Notes: generated by a model not told the origin, from the letters alone. 64,000 nucleotides of DNA from JBGQOG01 sp052113705 (GCF_052113705.1 NZ_JBGQOG010000004.1:62001-126000), one strand, 5' to 3'; shown: positions 1-8,925, counted from the first letter of the stretch. Translations and numbers: made by a program.

Positions 1-1356
1 CGCGTGGCCGAGGGGATCAACGGCGGCACCCTGCTCGATGGGCTGGTGCAGGGCTGGGCCTATTACGGAATGGGGCAGATGTCCGAGGCGCGTGCCGCCT
101 TTGACGCCCTGGCCAAGCAAGACCCGACGATGGCGGTGTTTGGTGCGTATCACAAGGCGCTGGCGCTGGCCGCCGTGGGGGATTTCGAGACGGCGGACAA
201 GATCTTTGCCGGGGATGCAGGTGTTGAGCTGCGCCCGACCCGGCGCGGGGTCATTGCCCATGCCCAGATCCTGTCGCAGCTTGAGCGCGACGCGGATGCG
301 ATGGCCCTGATCGACAAGGTCTTTGGCCCCGAGCTCGACCCGGCGCTGGCGGGCTTGCGGGCGGATCTGGCGGCGGGAAAAACCGTGCCGTTTACCGCCG
401 TCACCTCGCCCGCAGACGGAATGTCCGAGGTGTTCTTCACCCTCGCTTCGGCTTTGTCGAATGAATTGCCGGAGGCGATCACCCTCGTTTATGCGCGGCT
501 GGCGGTGGATCTGCGCCCGGACCACATCGACGCGTTGTTGCTCACGGCCAGTCTGCTGGATCAGCAGCGCCAGTTTGACCTCTCGACGGCGGTCTATGCC
601 AAGGTGCCGCAAGATGACCCCTCGTTCACCGCGGCCGAACTGGGGCGCGCGAATGCGTTGGGGCAGGCGGGCAAGGTGGATGCCAAGATCGAAGTGCTGA
701 CCGCGCTGACCCGCGCCAGGCCTGATCTGGTCGCCATCTGGGTTGAGCTTGGCGATGCGCAGCGCCAGTTGGAGCGGTACAAGGAAGCGCTGGCGGCCTA
801 TGACAAGGCGGTCAGCCTGTTGGGCGATCCCGCGCCGGAGCAATGGTTTGTCTATTTCGCGCGGGGCATCGCCGAGGAGCGGCTCAAGCAATGGGACAAT
901 GCGGAGAAGGATTTCCGTCTGGCGCTGAAGCTGAACCCGGATCAGCCGCAGGTGCTGAACTACCTCGGGTATTCTTTTGTCGAGCGGGGGCAGAACCTCG
1001 ATGAGGCGCTGGACATGATCCAGCGTGCCGCCACGGCGCAGCCCGAGGCGGGCTATATCCTCGACAGTCTGGGCTGGGCCGAATTCCGGCTGGGGCGCTA
1101 TGCCGATGCCGTGGGCAATATGGAAAAGGCGATTGAGCAGATGCCGGTGGATTCGCTGGTGAACGATCACCTGGGCGATGTCTATTGGGCGGTGGGCCGC
1201 AAGCGCGAGGCCGAATTCCAGTGGCGCCGCGCGCTTTCCTTTGGCCCCGAGACCGAAGCCGATGCCGCCCGGATCCGGGCCAAGCTGGAAAAGGGCCTCG
1301 ATCAGGTGCTGATCGACGAAAAGCAGCCGCCGTTGAAATCAACCGATGCTGATTGA
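1..1356 (+). CDS. TPR-repeat protein, 5'-truncated by the window edge
   Basis: About 451 codons are visible and the frame is open to base 1, so the true start probably lies upstream; the GTG at position 4 is not a convincing start. The protein is alpha-helical and rich in tetratricopeptide-like units. The clearest run covers roughly residues 245-415 and shows the W/LG/Y-A-F-P spacing of TPRs (for example VELGDAQRQLERYKEALAAY and LGYSFVERGQNLDEALDMI). TPR arrays are protein-interaction scaffolds, and in alphaproteobacteria proteins of this layout are often exported to the periplasm; no signal peptide can be judged because the N-terminus is missing. The last 11 bases overlap ispE, so the two are probably cotranscribed. 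The specific partner is unknown. Confidence 0.85.
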   Translation, partial: RVAEGINGGTLLDGLVQGWAYYGMGQMSEARAAFDALAKQDPTMAVFGAYHKALALAAVGDFETADKIFAGDAGVELRPTRRGVIAHAQILSQLERDADAMALIDKVFGPELDPALAGLRADLAAGKTVPFTAVTSPADGMSEVFFTLASALSNELPEAITLVYARLAVDLRPDHIDALLLTASLLDQQRQFDLSTAVYAKVPQDDPSFTAAELGRANALGQAGKVDAKIEVLTALTRARPDLVAIWVELGDAQRQLERYKEALAAYDKAVSLLGDPAPEQWFVYFARGIAEERLKQWDNAEKDFRLALKLNPDQPQVLNYLGYSFVERGQNLDEALDMIQRAATAQPEAGYILDSLGWAEFRLGRYADAVGNMEKAIEQMPVDSLVNDHLGDVYWAVGRKREAEFQWRRALSFGPETEADAARIRAKLEKGLDQVLIDEKQPPLKSTDAD

Positions 1357-2185
1357 GCGCCTTGCCCCCGCCAAGGTCAATCTGACGCTGCATGTCACCG
1401 GGCGGCGGGCGGATGGCTATCACCTGCTCGACAGTCTGGTGGTCTTCACCGAACTGGGGGACCGGCTGCATTTTGCGGCGGGGCCGGGGCTGAGCCTGAG
1501 CGTGGAGGGGCCGATGGCCTCGGGTGTGCCGGAGAGCGAGGAAAACCTTGTTCTCAAGGCGGCGCGGCTGCTCGGCGGCGGCAATGCGGCGATCCGGCTT
1601 GAAAAGCACCTGCCGCATGCGGCGGGGCTTGGTGGCGGCTCTTCGGATGCGGCGGCGGCGCTGAGCGGTCTGGCGGCGTTGTGGCAGCGGAGCCTGCCGC
1701 TCACCTCGATGGTGATGAAGCTGGGGGCCGATGTTCCGGTCTGCCTCAAGCCGGGGGTCAAGCGGATGCAGGGTGTGGGGGAAGTGATCACCCCGCTGCC
1801 GTCGCTGCCGCCGCTGTGGTTGGTGTTGGTCAATCCCGGGGTGATGGTGCCGACGCCTGCGGTGTTCGCGGCGTTGACCGAAAAAGACGGTGCGCCGATG
1901 CCGGATACCCTGCCGACGTTCGGGGATGTCGCGGATCTGGTGGGTTTTTTGCAGCACTGTCGCAATGACCTTGAGGCCCCGGCGCTGACGGTGGCGCCGG
2001 TGGTCGGGCGGGTGCTTGCGGCATTGGCGGCGCAACCGGGCTGCGCTGTGGCGCGGATGTCAGGCTCTGGCGCCACCTGTTTCGGGCTGTTCGCGCGGCG
2101 CGACGCGGCCAAAGAGGCCGCCCGCGTGCTCTGGGCTGCCGAGCCCGGTTGGTGGGTGAAAGAGACCGGGCTTCTGGCCCGCTGA
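1346..2185 (+). CDS. ispE: 4-diphosphocytidyl-2-C-methyl-D-erythritol kinase
   Basis: GHMP-family kinase of the non-mevalonate (MEP) isoprenoid pathway; it phosphorylates the 2-hydroxyl of CDP-methylerythritol using ATP in the cytoplasm. The 279-residue product has the usual length. It shows the N-terminal KVNLTLHVTGRRADGYH block (residues 10-26), the GHMP ATP loop GLGGGSSDAAAAL (94-106) and a C-terminal MSGSGATCFG block. The ATG lies inside the end of the TPR gene (11-base overlap), pointing to translational coupling. A polyprenyl diphosphate synthase, which uses the products of this pathway, is convergent just downstream. Confidence 0.96.
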   Translation: MLIERLAPAKVNLTLHVTGRRADGYHLLDSLVVFTELGDRLHFAAGPGLSLSVEGPMASGVPESEENLVLKAARLLGGGNAAIRLEKHLPHAAGLGGGSSDAAAALSGLAALWQRSLPLTSMVMKLGADVPVCLKPGVKRMQGVGEVITPLPSLPPLWLVLVNPGVMVPTPAVFAALTEKDGAPMPDTLPTFGDVADLVGFLQHCRNDLEAPALTVAPVVGRVLAALAAQPGCAVARMSGSGATCFGLFARRDAAKEAARVLWAAEPGWWVKETGLLAR

Positions 2186-2275
2186 CCCCGCCGCCGCGCA
2201 GCAGTGCTGGAATGTGCGGTTTGGCAGAGGCCGGGTTTCGCGGCCCGGCTGTGCTTTCGCCAGGGCGGCAGCGGA

Positions 2276-3277
2276 TCAGTTGATCCGTGCCACCACATAG
2301 GACGCGAGATCCGCCAGCATCTGCCGCATCGGCAGGTCGGGCAATGCGTCCAGCGCCGAGACAGCGCGATCGGCCCAGAGGGTGGCTTCGGCGCGGGTCG
2401 CCTCCAGCGTGCCGTATTTGGCCAACAGCGCCATCGCCTGCTCAAGGTCGCCGTCGCCTTGCTGACCCTTTTCGATGGTGCGCTGCCAAAAGGCGCGCTC
2501 GGTCGCATCGGCCTGCGCCACAGCCTTGATGACCGGCAGCGTCAGTTTGCGCTCGCGGAAATCATCGCCGGGGTTCTTGCCGATCGTCGCCAGCGTCCCG
2601 GCATAGTCGAGGTAGTCGTCCACCATCTGGAAGGCGATTCCCAAAGCGTCGCCATAGGCATAGAGCGCCTTGACCTGCTCGGTGGGCGCGCTCGCGATGA
2701 CGCCGCCCACTTCGGTGGCCGCCGAGAAGAGCGCCGCCGTCTTGCCGCGCACCACCTTGAGATAAACCGCTTCATCCGTGGCCAGATCCTGTGCGGCGGT
2801 CAGCTGCAGCACCTCGCCCTCGGCGATGGTGGCCGAAGCATTGGCCAGAATCTCCAGCACCCGCATGTTGTTGGCTTCGGTCATCAGCTGGAAGGCGCGG
2901 GCAAAGAGGTAATCGCCCACCAGCACGCTGGATTTATTGTCCCAAAGCAGGTTGGCGGTGGGGCGGCCCCGCCGCTGCGCGCTCTCATCCACCACATCGT
3001 CATGCAAGAGGGTGGCGGTGTGGATGAACTCCACCGTGGCCGCCAGATGGATGTGATAGGGGCCCGCATAATCGCACAGCCGCGCGGCGGCGAGGGTGAG
3101 CATCGGCCGCAGCCGCTTGCCGCCTGCCTCGATCAGATGCGCGGTCACTTCGGGAATGCGCGGCGCATGTTCCGAGGCCATGCGGTCGCGGATGAGGGCG
3201 TTCACCGCCGCCATGTCATCGGCCAGTGCCATCGCCAGCAGATCGTGCGGTTTTTGTGCCTTGTCATCCAGCGACAT
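2276..3277 (-). CDS. ispB: all-trans polyprenyl diphosphate synthase (ubiquinone side chain)
   Basis: Class I trans-prenyltransferase that extends FPP/GPP with IPP to the long prenyl tail of ubiquinone. Both aspartate-rich motifs are present: DDVVD at residues 93-97 and DDYLD at 220-224, with GGKRLRP (52-58) before the first. The frame is open 38 codons further upstream, but an ATG at 3277 has GAGGGA six bases before it and gives 333 residues, the normal family size; an ATG six bases upstream is the alternative. Family knowledge: relatives in Rhodobacter are solanesyl or decaprenyl diphosphate synthases (sdsA/ddsA). The chain length cannot be read from the sequence. It is divergent from the DUF2007 gene across 64 bases. 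Confidence 0.93.
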   Translation of the reverse strand: MSLDDKAQKPHDLLAMALADDMAAVNALIRDRMASEHAPRIPEVTAHLIEAGGKRLRPMLTLAAARLCDYAGPYHIHLAATVEFIHTATLLHDDVVDESAQRRGRPTANLLWDNKSSVLVGDYLFARAFQLMTEANNMRVLEILANASATIAEGEVLQLTAAQDLATDEAVYLKVVRGKTAALFSAATEVGGVIASAPTEQVKALYAYGDALGIAFQMVDDYLDYAGTLATIGKNPGDDFRERKLTLPVIKAVAQADATERAFWQRTIEKGQQGDGDLEQAMALLAKYGTLEATRAEATLWADRAVSALDALPDLPMRQMLADLASYVVARIN

Positions 3278-3341
3278 TGCCATTCCCTCTTCTCGCTCCA
3301 CGGTCTCGACAGGGCCGATGCTTGCCCGTAAGCCTTGGCCT

Positions 3342-3554
3342 ATGAAAGAGCTTTTTCGCAGCACGGACCCGGTGAAGATCGCCATCGCCACAGCCCTTCT
3401 TGAGGGCGAGGGTATAGCGACCTTTCAGATGGACGTCCATATGAGCGTACTCGAAGGCGGCATTGGCATATTGCCGCGCCGGGTGATGGTGCGCGACACT
3501 GAATTGTTCATGGCCCGCGCAGTCTTGCGCGATGCCGATATAGCGACGGATTGA
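3342..3554 (+). CDS. DUF2007 domain small protein
   Basis: Encodes 70 residues starting MKELFRSTDPVKIAIATALL, matching the DUF2007 pattern (an N-terminal LxxTxDPVxxxxxxxLLExxGI block and a C-terminal VxxxDxxxARxLL block). DUF2007 has been described as a putative signal-transducing domain related to PII folds, but no function is established. The TGA stop is followed directly by the ATG of the methyltransferase gene, so the two genes form one unit. The start lies in the short divergent spacer shared with the polyprenyl synthase, and no good Shine-Dalgarno is visible before it. Confidence 0.8.
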   Translation: MKELFRSTDPVKIAIATALLEGEGIATFQMDVHMSVLEGGIGILPRRVMVRDTELFMARAVLRDADIATD

Positions 3555-4316
3555 ATGTTCACGCCGCAGGATCTGACGCAGGACGGGTTTCTGGGCGGGC
3601 AGCTGACCATCGCCCAGCCCCGGCATGGCTACCGCGCCGCGATGGACCCGGTGCTCTTGGCGGCGGCCTGTCCGGCGCGGGCGGGGCAATCGGTGCTGGA
3701 GCTGGGCTGCGGGGCGGGGGTGGCCAGCCTCTGTCTGGGGCGCCGGGTGCCGGGGCTGCGGCTGGCGGGGCTGGAGCGTCAGGGCGATTATGCGGCGCTG
3801 GCGCGGGGGAATGCCGTGGCGAACGCCATCCCCTTTGAGGTGTTCGAGGGGGATCTGCGGCACCCGCCCGCCGCGTTGCGGGCGCAGAGCTTTAATCATG
3901 TGATCGCCAATCCGCCCTATTTCACCGCGCAGGGCGGCACAGCCGCCGCGGACCCGGGGCGCGAGGCCGCGCAGCGCGAGGAAACCACTCAGGCGGATTG
4001 GGTGACGGCGGCGCTGAAACGGCTGCATCCGGGGGGCTATGTGACGCTGATCCAGAATGCCGACCGGCTGCCGGATCTGATCGTGGCTTTGGCCGGACGG
4101 GCGGGGGGAATCACTGTCTTGCCGCTCGCGCCGCGGCAGGGGCGTGCCGCCGGGCGGGTGATTGTGCAGGCCCGCAAAGGCGCCAGATCGCCCTTCCGGC
4201 TGCTGGCGCCCTTCGTGCTGCATGCCGCGCCGCATCATGGCAGCGATGGTGAAGATCTCAACCCCGCAGCGGTCACGATCTTGCGTCACGGCGGTTCATT
4301 GCTGCTTGGTAATTGA
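3555..4316 (+). CDS. SAM-dependent methyltransferase, TrmN6-like
   Basis: A 253-residue class I methyltransferase. Motif I (VLELGCGAG, residues 47-55) binds S-adenosylmethionine, and NPPYF at 119-123 is the N6-adenine methyltransferase signature. The overall pattern (DGFLGGQLTIAQP near the start, then the NPPY motif) resembles tRNA1(Val) A37 N6-methyltransferase (TrmN6/YfiC), so tRNA modification is the best guess; an rRNA or protein substrate is not excluded. It begins directly after the DUF2007 stop codon without a gap. Confidence 0.82.
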   Translation: MFTPQDLTQDGFLGGQLTIAQPRHGYRAAMDPVLLAAACPARAGQSVLELGCGAGVASLCLGRRVPGLRLAGLERQGDYAALARGNAVANAIPFEVFEGDLRHPPAALRAQSFNHVIANPPYFTAQGGTAAADPGREAAQREETTQADWVTAALKRLHPGGYVTLIQNADRLPDLIVALAGRAGGITVLPLAPRQGRAAGRVIVQARKGARSPFRLLAPFVLHAAPHHGSDGEDLNPAAVTILRHGGSLLLGN

Positions 4317-4432
4317 TTTTTTAGCAATGTTTCGCAAAGCCGTCATATTCTGGTGAAATTAACTTCTCGGCGCGTGACACGACTCGGGTTTTGTGATGGA
4401 ATCAAGACATGTTCACGGTAGAGGAGACGGCC

Positions 4433-4600
4433 ATGTCGTTGAGTTCACACCTTCAGGAACTGCGGAGAAAGCACCAGCATCTTTCGGATGCGGTGGAGCG
4501 GGCACAGCGAAGCCCCGCGACGCCAGCTCTCGACATCGCTGAGATGAAAAAGCAGAAACTTCGCATCAAGGAAGAGATTTCGAGGCTGTCTACCAGCTAA
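4433..4600 (+). CDS. DUF465 (YdcH-like) small coiled-coil protein
   Basis: Encodes 55 residues: MSLSSHLQELRRKHQHLSDA, then a C-terminal helix ending EMKKQKLRIKEEISRL. This is the heptad-rich DUF465/YdcH pattern found widely in proteobacteria; the function is unknown. The ATG at 4433 is preferred over one at 4409 because GAGGAGA sits five bases upstream. It is transcribed alone, with an AT-rich stretch (about 4317-4408) upstream that could hold its promoter. Confidence 0.82.
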   Translation: MSLSSHLQELRRKHQHLSDAVERAQRSPATPALDIAEMKKQKLRIKEEISRLSTS

Positions 4601-4664
4601 GCGCAGAGCCGGAGAGATCCGGCTGCGTCAGGGCTGCCCGCTTGTCGTTTGCGGCGGGTATGCC

Positions 4665-5579
4665 CTACCGGCGGCTGGCTTTTGCAGCCAGCGCCGCGCC
4701 TGCAGCAATCAGCACCGCTGCCGCTACGATAACGGTATTGGCACGTGCAGCACCGGCTGCAATCAAGGCAAGAGTGGACAGAAGCGGTGCGGCATAGGAA
4801 GCCGTGCCCAGAAGCTGAATATCACCGCGCTTCACCCCAATGTCCCATGTGTAAAAGGCCAGGCCCACCGGGCCGAGGCCGAGAGCAATGACGGCTGCCC
4901 ATCCCATCGGTCCCACGGGCCAGAGGCTGGGCTCCAGCGCGAGATGCGCGGCAGCCGAGAGGGCTGCCGTCGCCAGGCAATAGACCGCTACTGCCGCGGT
5001 GGGCACCCTGCCAAGTCGGCGTGAGCCCAGCGAATAGGCGGACCAGGTCAGAGCACAGAGAAAGGCAAGCCCATAGCCGGGCAGTGCCGAGCCTGAGGGC
5101 CCGGTGCTGCCCGTGTTGGCGTTGCTGACGACGATCATCGCGGCCCCGGCAAAGGCCATCAGCGCGCCGATGATGTGCAACCGGCCCAGATGCTCGCCGG
5201 GCAGAAACCCCGAGAAAAGCACGATGAGCAGGGGCCAGAGATAGGCGATCAGCCCGGCTTCGGCGGGAGGCGCCATGCGCAGGGCCGAGAAATACAGGAA
5301 ATGATAGCCAAAAAGCCCGGCGGTGCCGAAGGCATAAACCTTCCAGCTGACATCGCGCAACTCGCGCAGATTGCCGCTGAGCGCCACCCAGACCAGCCCC
5401 AGAAGGCCGCCGATTCCGAAAGTCAGCGCGTTCAGCAACAGGGGCGGCACCGGCGCGGAGCCGACGGTGAACAATGCCAGGAGCGACCACAGGGCAACCG
5501 CCGAAAAACCAATGAGCGTCGCGCGCCGGGTGGCGGTGCGTGCGGCAGCGGTGATCGTTTCGGGCGCGGTGTCGGTCAT
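4665..5579 (-). CDS. DMT-superfamily (EamA) exporter, YddG-like
   Basis: A 304-residue integral membrane protein with about ten hydrophobic segments arranged as two EamA repeats. The N-terminal ATLIGFSAVALWS block and the AGLIAYLWPLLIVLF segment resemble E. coli YddG, an exporter of aromatic amino acids and related compounds; the true substrate is not readable here. The ATG at 5579 has GGGAG six bases upstream; an in-frame start 18 bases earlier lies inside the phbB terminator hairpin and is unlikely. It stands alone on the minus strand after the phbB terminator. Confidence 0.85.
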   Translation of the reverse strand: MTDTAPETITAAARTATRRATLIGFSAVALWSLLALFTVGSAPVPPLLLNALTFGIGGLLGLVWVALSGNLRELRDVSWKVYAFGTAGLFGYHFLYFSALRMAPPAEAGLIAYLWPLLIVLFSGFLPGEHLGRLHIIGALMAFAGAAMIVVSNANTGSTGPSGSALPGYGLAFLCALTWSAYSLGSRRLGRVPTAAVAVYCLATAALSAAAHLALEPSLWPVGPMGWAAVIALGLGPVGLAFYTWDIGVKRGDIQLLGTASYAAPLLSTLALIAAGAARANTVIVAAAVLIAAGAALAAKASRR

Positions 5580-5595
5580 CGGTGTCTCCCAAAGC

Positions 5596-5620
5596 AAAGG
5601 CCCGCAACCTGCGGGCCTTT
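5596..5620 (-). terminator. Rho-independent-type terminator after phbB
   Basis: Perfect 10-bp inverted repeat AAAGGCCCGC / GCGGGCCTTT around a 5-base loop, 38 bases past the phbB stop. On the minus strand the stem ends in CCTTT. It separates phbB from the EamA exporter gene. Confidence 0.8.
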
Positions 5621-5657
5621 GGACGTCGTGCGGAAATTTCGCGTCGCGCGCAAGGGC

Positions 5658-6383
5658 TCAGACGAAATATTGCCCGCCGTTGGCGGTGATCGTGGCGCCG
5701 GTGATGAAGCCCGCATCCTCTGCCGCAAGGAAGACCACGCAGCGCGCAATCTCTTCCGGTTCGCCCAGGCGGCCGACCGGGATCTGCGGGATGATCCGCT
5801 CATTCAGCACCTTCTCGTCGATGGCGCGGACCATTTCGGTGCCAATATAGCCCGGGCAGATCGCGTTGACGGTGATGCCCGCGCGCGCGCCTTCTTGCGC
5901 CAGCGCCTTGGTAAAGCCGAGATCGCCCGCTTTCGCCGCGGAGTAGTTGGCCTGACCCGCCTGACCCTTCTGCCCGTTGATCGAGGAGATGTTGATCACG
6001 CGGCCAAACTTGCGGTCGCGCATGCCGGTCCAGAGCGGATGCGTCATGTTGAACAGGCCAGAGAGGTTGGTGTCCATCACCTCTTTCCACTGGCCCGGGG
6101 TCATCTTGTGGAACATGGCGTCGCGGGTGATGCCCGCATTGTTCACCAGCACATCGATCGGCCCCAGATCTTCGGCCACTTTCGCCACGCCCGCGGCGCA
6201 GGCGTCATAATCGGCCACCGACCATTTGTAGGTGGGAATACCGGTTTCGGCGGTAAACGCCGCCGCGGCCTCGTCATTGCCCGCGTAATTCGCGGCCACT
6301 TTATAGCCCGCGGCTTTCAACGCGATCGAGATCGCTGCGCCAATGCCGCGCGAGCCACCGGTGACGAGTGCTACCCTGGACAT
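5658..6383 (-). CDS. phbB: acetoacetyl-CoA reductase (NADPH)
   Basis: Short-chain dehydrogenase that reduces acetoacetyl-CoA to (R)-3-hydroxybutyryl-CoA for polyhydroxybutyrate synthesis and the ethylmalonyl-CoA pathway. Visible motifs are the Rossmann loop TGGSRGIG (residues 8-15), NNAG (81-84) and the catalytic Tyr147-xxx-Lys151 within NYSAAK. The 241-residue length and the C-terminal GLEPEEIARCV..GATITANGGQY match PhaB-type enzymes. AGGAGG precedes the ATG. It lies downstream of phbA but is separated from it by a hairpin, so expression may be partly independent. Confidence 0.95.
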   Translation of the reverse strand: MSRVALVTGGSRGIGAAISIALKAAGYKVAANYAGNDEAAAAFTAETGIPTYKWSVADYDACAAGVAKVAEDLGPIDVLVNNAGITRDAMFHKMTPGQWKEVMDTNLSGLFNMTHPLWTGMRDRKFGRVINISSINGQKGQAGQANYSAAKAGDLGFTKALAQEGARAGITVNAICPGYIGTEMVRAIDEKVLNERIIPQIPVGRLGEPEEIARCVVFLAAEDAGFITGATITANGGQYFV

Positions 6384-6434
6384 GATTCCTCCTTAGCCAG
6401 ACTTCTTTGAAACAGTGTTACTTAAATGAATTGA

Positions 6435-6457
6435 GGCGCGCAACAATATTGCGCGCC
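6435..6457 (-). terminator. hairpin between phbA and phbB
   Basis: GGCGCGCAA / TTGCGCGCC, a 9-bp perfect stem with a 5-base loop, 19 bases after the phbA stop. On the minus strand the tract that follows (TCAATTCATTT) is only moderately T-rich, so it may attenuate rather than fully stop transcription into phbB. Confidence 0.6.
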
Positions 6458-6475
6458 CGTTTGCAGCTGCAGCAA

Positions 6476-7651
6476 TTACAGCCCTTCGAGGCACATGGCA
6501 ACGCCCATGCCGCCGCCGATGCACAACGTCGCGAGACCCTTTTTCGCGCCCGACCGCTTCATCTCGAACACCAGGGTGTTCAGGATGCGGCAGCCCGAGG
6601 CACCGATCGGGTGACCAATGGCGATGGCGCCGCCGTTGACGTTCACCTTCGACACGTCCCAGCCCATTTCCTTGTTCACCGCGCCCGCCTGTGCGGCAAA
6701 GGCTTCGTTCGCCTCGATCAGGTCAAGGTCAGCGGCTTTCCAGCCAGCCTTTTCCAACGCCTTGCGGCTCGACGGGATCGGGCCGCAGCCCATGATCGAC
6801 GGGTCAACCCCGGCGGTGGCATAAGAGGCGATGCGGGCCATTGGGGTCAGGCCGCGGCGTTGCGCCTCTTCCTCGGTCATCAAAAGCACGGCGGCAGCGC
6901 CGTCGTTCAGGCCCGAGGCATTGGCGGCGGTGACCGTACCGTCTTTGGTGAAGGCCGGTTTCAGCTTTTGCATCGATTCCAGCGTGGCGCCGTGTCGGAT
7001 GTATTCATCGGCATCAACGACGATGTCTCCCTTGCGGGTTTTCACGATGAATGCGGTGATCTCATCGGTGAATTTACCGGCCTTTTGCGCGGCTTCGGCC
7101 TTGTTTTGGCTGCCGAGGGCAAAGACGTCCTGCTCTTCGCGGCTGATGCCGAATTTTGCGGCGACGTTCTCGGCGGTCTGGCCCATGTGGTAGCCGTTGA
7201 ACGCGTCCCAGAGGCCGTCCTTGATCATCGAGTCGGTCATCTTCATGTCGCCCATCTTGGTCCCGGCACGCAGATGCGCGACGTGGTTCGAGAGGGACAT
7301 GCTTTCCTGACCGCCCGCGATGACGATGGCCGCATCGCCGAGCATGATGTGCTGGGCGCCGAGCGCCACGGCGCGCAGGCCTGAGCCGCAGACCTGATTG
7401 ATGCCCCAGGCAGCGGCCTCAATCGGCAGACCAGCGTTGATATGCGCCTGACGGGCCGGGTTTTGGCCTTGGCCCGCGGTCAGTACCTGACCGAGGATGG
7501 TTTCCGAAACTTCAGCTTTGTCGATGCCCGCACGGGTCACAACGGCGTCGAGGACGGTTGCACCCAGCTCATGCGCCGGGGTGTTGGCGAAGGCGCCGTT
7601 GAAGCTGCCGACGGCCGTGCGTGCGGCCGAGACGATAACGATATTGGTCAT
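6476..7651 (-). CDS. phbA: acetyl-CoA acetyltransferase (beta-ketothiolase)
   Basis: Thiolase that condenses two acetyl-CoA to acetoacetyl-CoA, the first step of polyhydroxybutyrate synthesis. It has 391 residues with the full catalytic set: nucleophile Cys88 in NQVCGSGLRA, His347 in GHPIGASG and Cys377 in CIGGGMG. The length and motifs match biosynthetic PhaA thiolases. It sits 92 bases upstream of phbB on the same strand, and the pair supplies 3-hydroxybutyryl-CoA. No polymer synthase or phasin gene lies in this window. Confidence 0.96.
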   Translation of the reverse strand: MTNIVIVSAARTAVGSFNGAFANTPAHELGATVLDAVVTRAGIDKAEVSETILGQVLTAGQGQNPARQAHINAGLPIEAAAWGINQVCGSGLRAVALGAQHIMLGDAAIVIAGGQESMSLSNHVAHLRAGTKMGDMKMTDSMIKDGLWDAFNGYHMGQTAENVAAKFGISREEQDVFALGSQNKAEAAQKAGKFTDEITAFIVKTRKGDIVVDADEYIRHGATLESMQKLKPAFTKDGTVTAANASGLNDGAAAVLLMTEEEAQRRGLTPMARIASYATAGVDPSIMGCGPIPSSRKALEKAGWKAADLDLIEANEAFAAQAGAVNKEMGWDVSKVNVNGGAIAIGHPIGASGCRILNTLVFEMKRSGAKKGLATLCIGGGMGVAMCLEGL

Positions 7652-7815
7652 GTGGGTCCTCTCCCCTATCTGCGGATCCGGGCGCCGAAACCCCCGTCTT
7701 CATCGTGCAGAATGACCAATGGAGAGGGCAGGTCAAGCGCAATGCTGCCGCAGGGGCAGGTGCTGCGCGCATTGCCGCGCAATTTTCTTGCGTGACGAAA
7801 GTATGAAGATGAAAA

Positions 7816-7840
7816 GGGCCTGTGCGGCTGGCACAGGCCC
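7816..7840 (-). terminator. terminator after the EAL gene
   Basis: GGGCCTGTGC / GCACAGGCCC, a 10-bp perfect stem with a 5-base loop. On the minus strand it is followed by TTTTC. It begins 11 bases after the EAL-gene stop codon and insulates phbA. Confidence 0.85.
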
Positions 7841-7851
7841 TAAAAGAGGTA

Positions 7852-8691
7852 TCAGGCGCGCATCTTTCGCGCGGGCGGGGTTTTCCACGGTGGCATGATC
7901 GTCGGCGCACCGAAATAATAGCCCTGCATACAGTCGATCCCCATGCCCATCAGGAATTCGGCGTCGCGGGCGTTCTCAACGCATTCGGCCACGGTAAACA
8001 TGTCAAACTGCCGCGCGATGGTCACCAGCGCCTGCGTCAGTACCTGATTGTCGGCGCTGTCGGCGATGCCTTTGATGAACTGGCCGTCGATCTTGATGAT
8101 GTCGAAGTAAAACTCGCGCAGGTAGCGGAACGAGGTGTAGCCCGCGCCGAAATCATCCAGCGCAAAGGACACGCCGCGCGCCTGCAAATCCTGCATGAAG
8201 ACGGTGACCAGTTCGGGCACGGCCATCGCCGAGCTTTCCGTGATCTCCAGAATCAGCCGCTCGGCCGCGGTTTCGTCGATGGCGAGGCCCTTGTTCAGCG
8301 CTTTCATCCAGGCCGGATAGCCGATGGAGCGTGCCGACATGTTGATCGAAAGGCGCAAAGACGGGTCTTCGGACAGCGCAATCAGCCCCATTTCCAGCGC
8401 GAGGCAGTCAATCTGGCGTCCCATTTCCGTATTCTCAACGGTTTCAATGAAATCCTTGGCCGGAATGATGCGGCCGGTTTCATCAAGGAGGCGGATCAAC
8501 CCTTCGTAGAAGGCCGGGCGGTCGGGCCGCGTGGCCTGAACGATGGGCTGGAAGGCCAGCACCACGTCGCGGCGGTCGATGGCGGCGCGCACCATGCCCA
8601 TGGTTTCGCGGTCGCGTTGCGTCACCGCGAAATCCAGCGGGCTTGCCAGCCCTGGCTCGATCAGCCCTTTTGAGAATTCGTGTCTGGACAT
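7852..8691 (-). CDS. stand-alone EAL-domain cyclic-di-GMP phosphodiesterase
   Basis: A 279-residue protein consisting almost entirely of one EAL domain, without GGDEF, sensor or membrane segments. It would hydrolyse c-di-GMP to pGpG in the cytoplasm. The signature reads EGL (residues 63-65) instead of EAL, which keeps the metal-binding Glu. The other ligands are visible: Asn in SINMSA, Glu in LEITES, Asp-Asp in ALDDFGAGY, Lys in KIDG, Glu in VAECVE, and the closing QGYYFG. Activity is therefore likely. The start at 8691 is chosen because GGAGA lies five bases upstream; the open frame extends further but without a ribosome site. Confidence 0.88.
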   Translation of the reverse strand: MSRHEFSKGLIEPGLASPLDFAVTQRDRETMGMVRAAIDRRDVVLAFQPIVQATRPDRPAFYEGLIRLLDETGRIIPAKDFIETVENTEMGRQIDCLALEMGLIALSEDPSLRLSINMSARSIGYPAWMKALNKGLAIDETAAERLILEITESSAMAVPELVTVFMQDLQARGVSFALDDFGAGYTSFRYLREFYFDIIKIDGQFIKGIADSADNQVLTQALVTIARQFDMFTVAECVENARDAEFLMGMGIDCMQGYYFGAPTIMPPWKTPPARKMRA

Positions 8692-8925
8692 GGGTCTCTC
8701 CTTCACTTGGCCCCAATTTGGACAAAAGCAGCTAAGAAGGAGTAAACCTTTGGATTTTAACCAATTTTGATGAAAGACTGCGAGGTGGTCTATCTTGTTG
8801 AAATTGCTGCGCCCCATCAAAAGTATGGCGCTTCCCCCTCGCATGGCGCGCCAAAAACGTCTTAACACCTGAGGCAAATCCTTTGGGGTGGCGCGAATCT
8901 TCTGCGCCGACCTGCGGGCCGCCGA

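Noticed and set aside
4..1356. GTG at position 4 as the true start of the TPR gene
   Set aside because: The frame is open to base 1, no ribosome site can be judged, and the protein appears to lack its N-terminal signal; the gene is treated as truncated by the window.
6461..6475. TGC-rich palindrome TTGCAGCTGCAGCAA between phbA and phbB as a PhaR site
   Set aside because: It contains GCAGCTGC and CTGCAG but not the CTGC-N3/4-GCAG spacing reported for PhaR; too weak to annotate.
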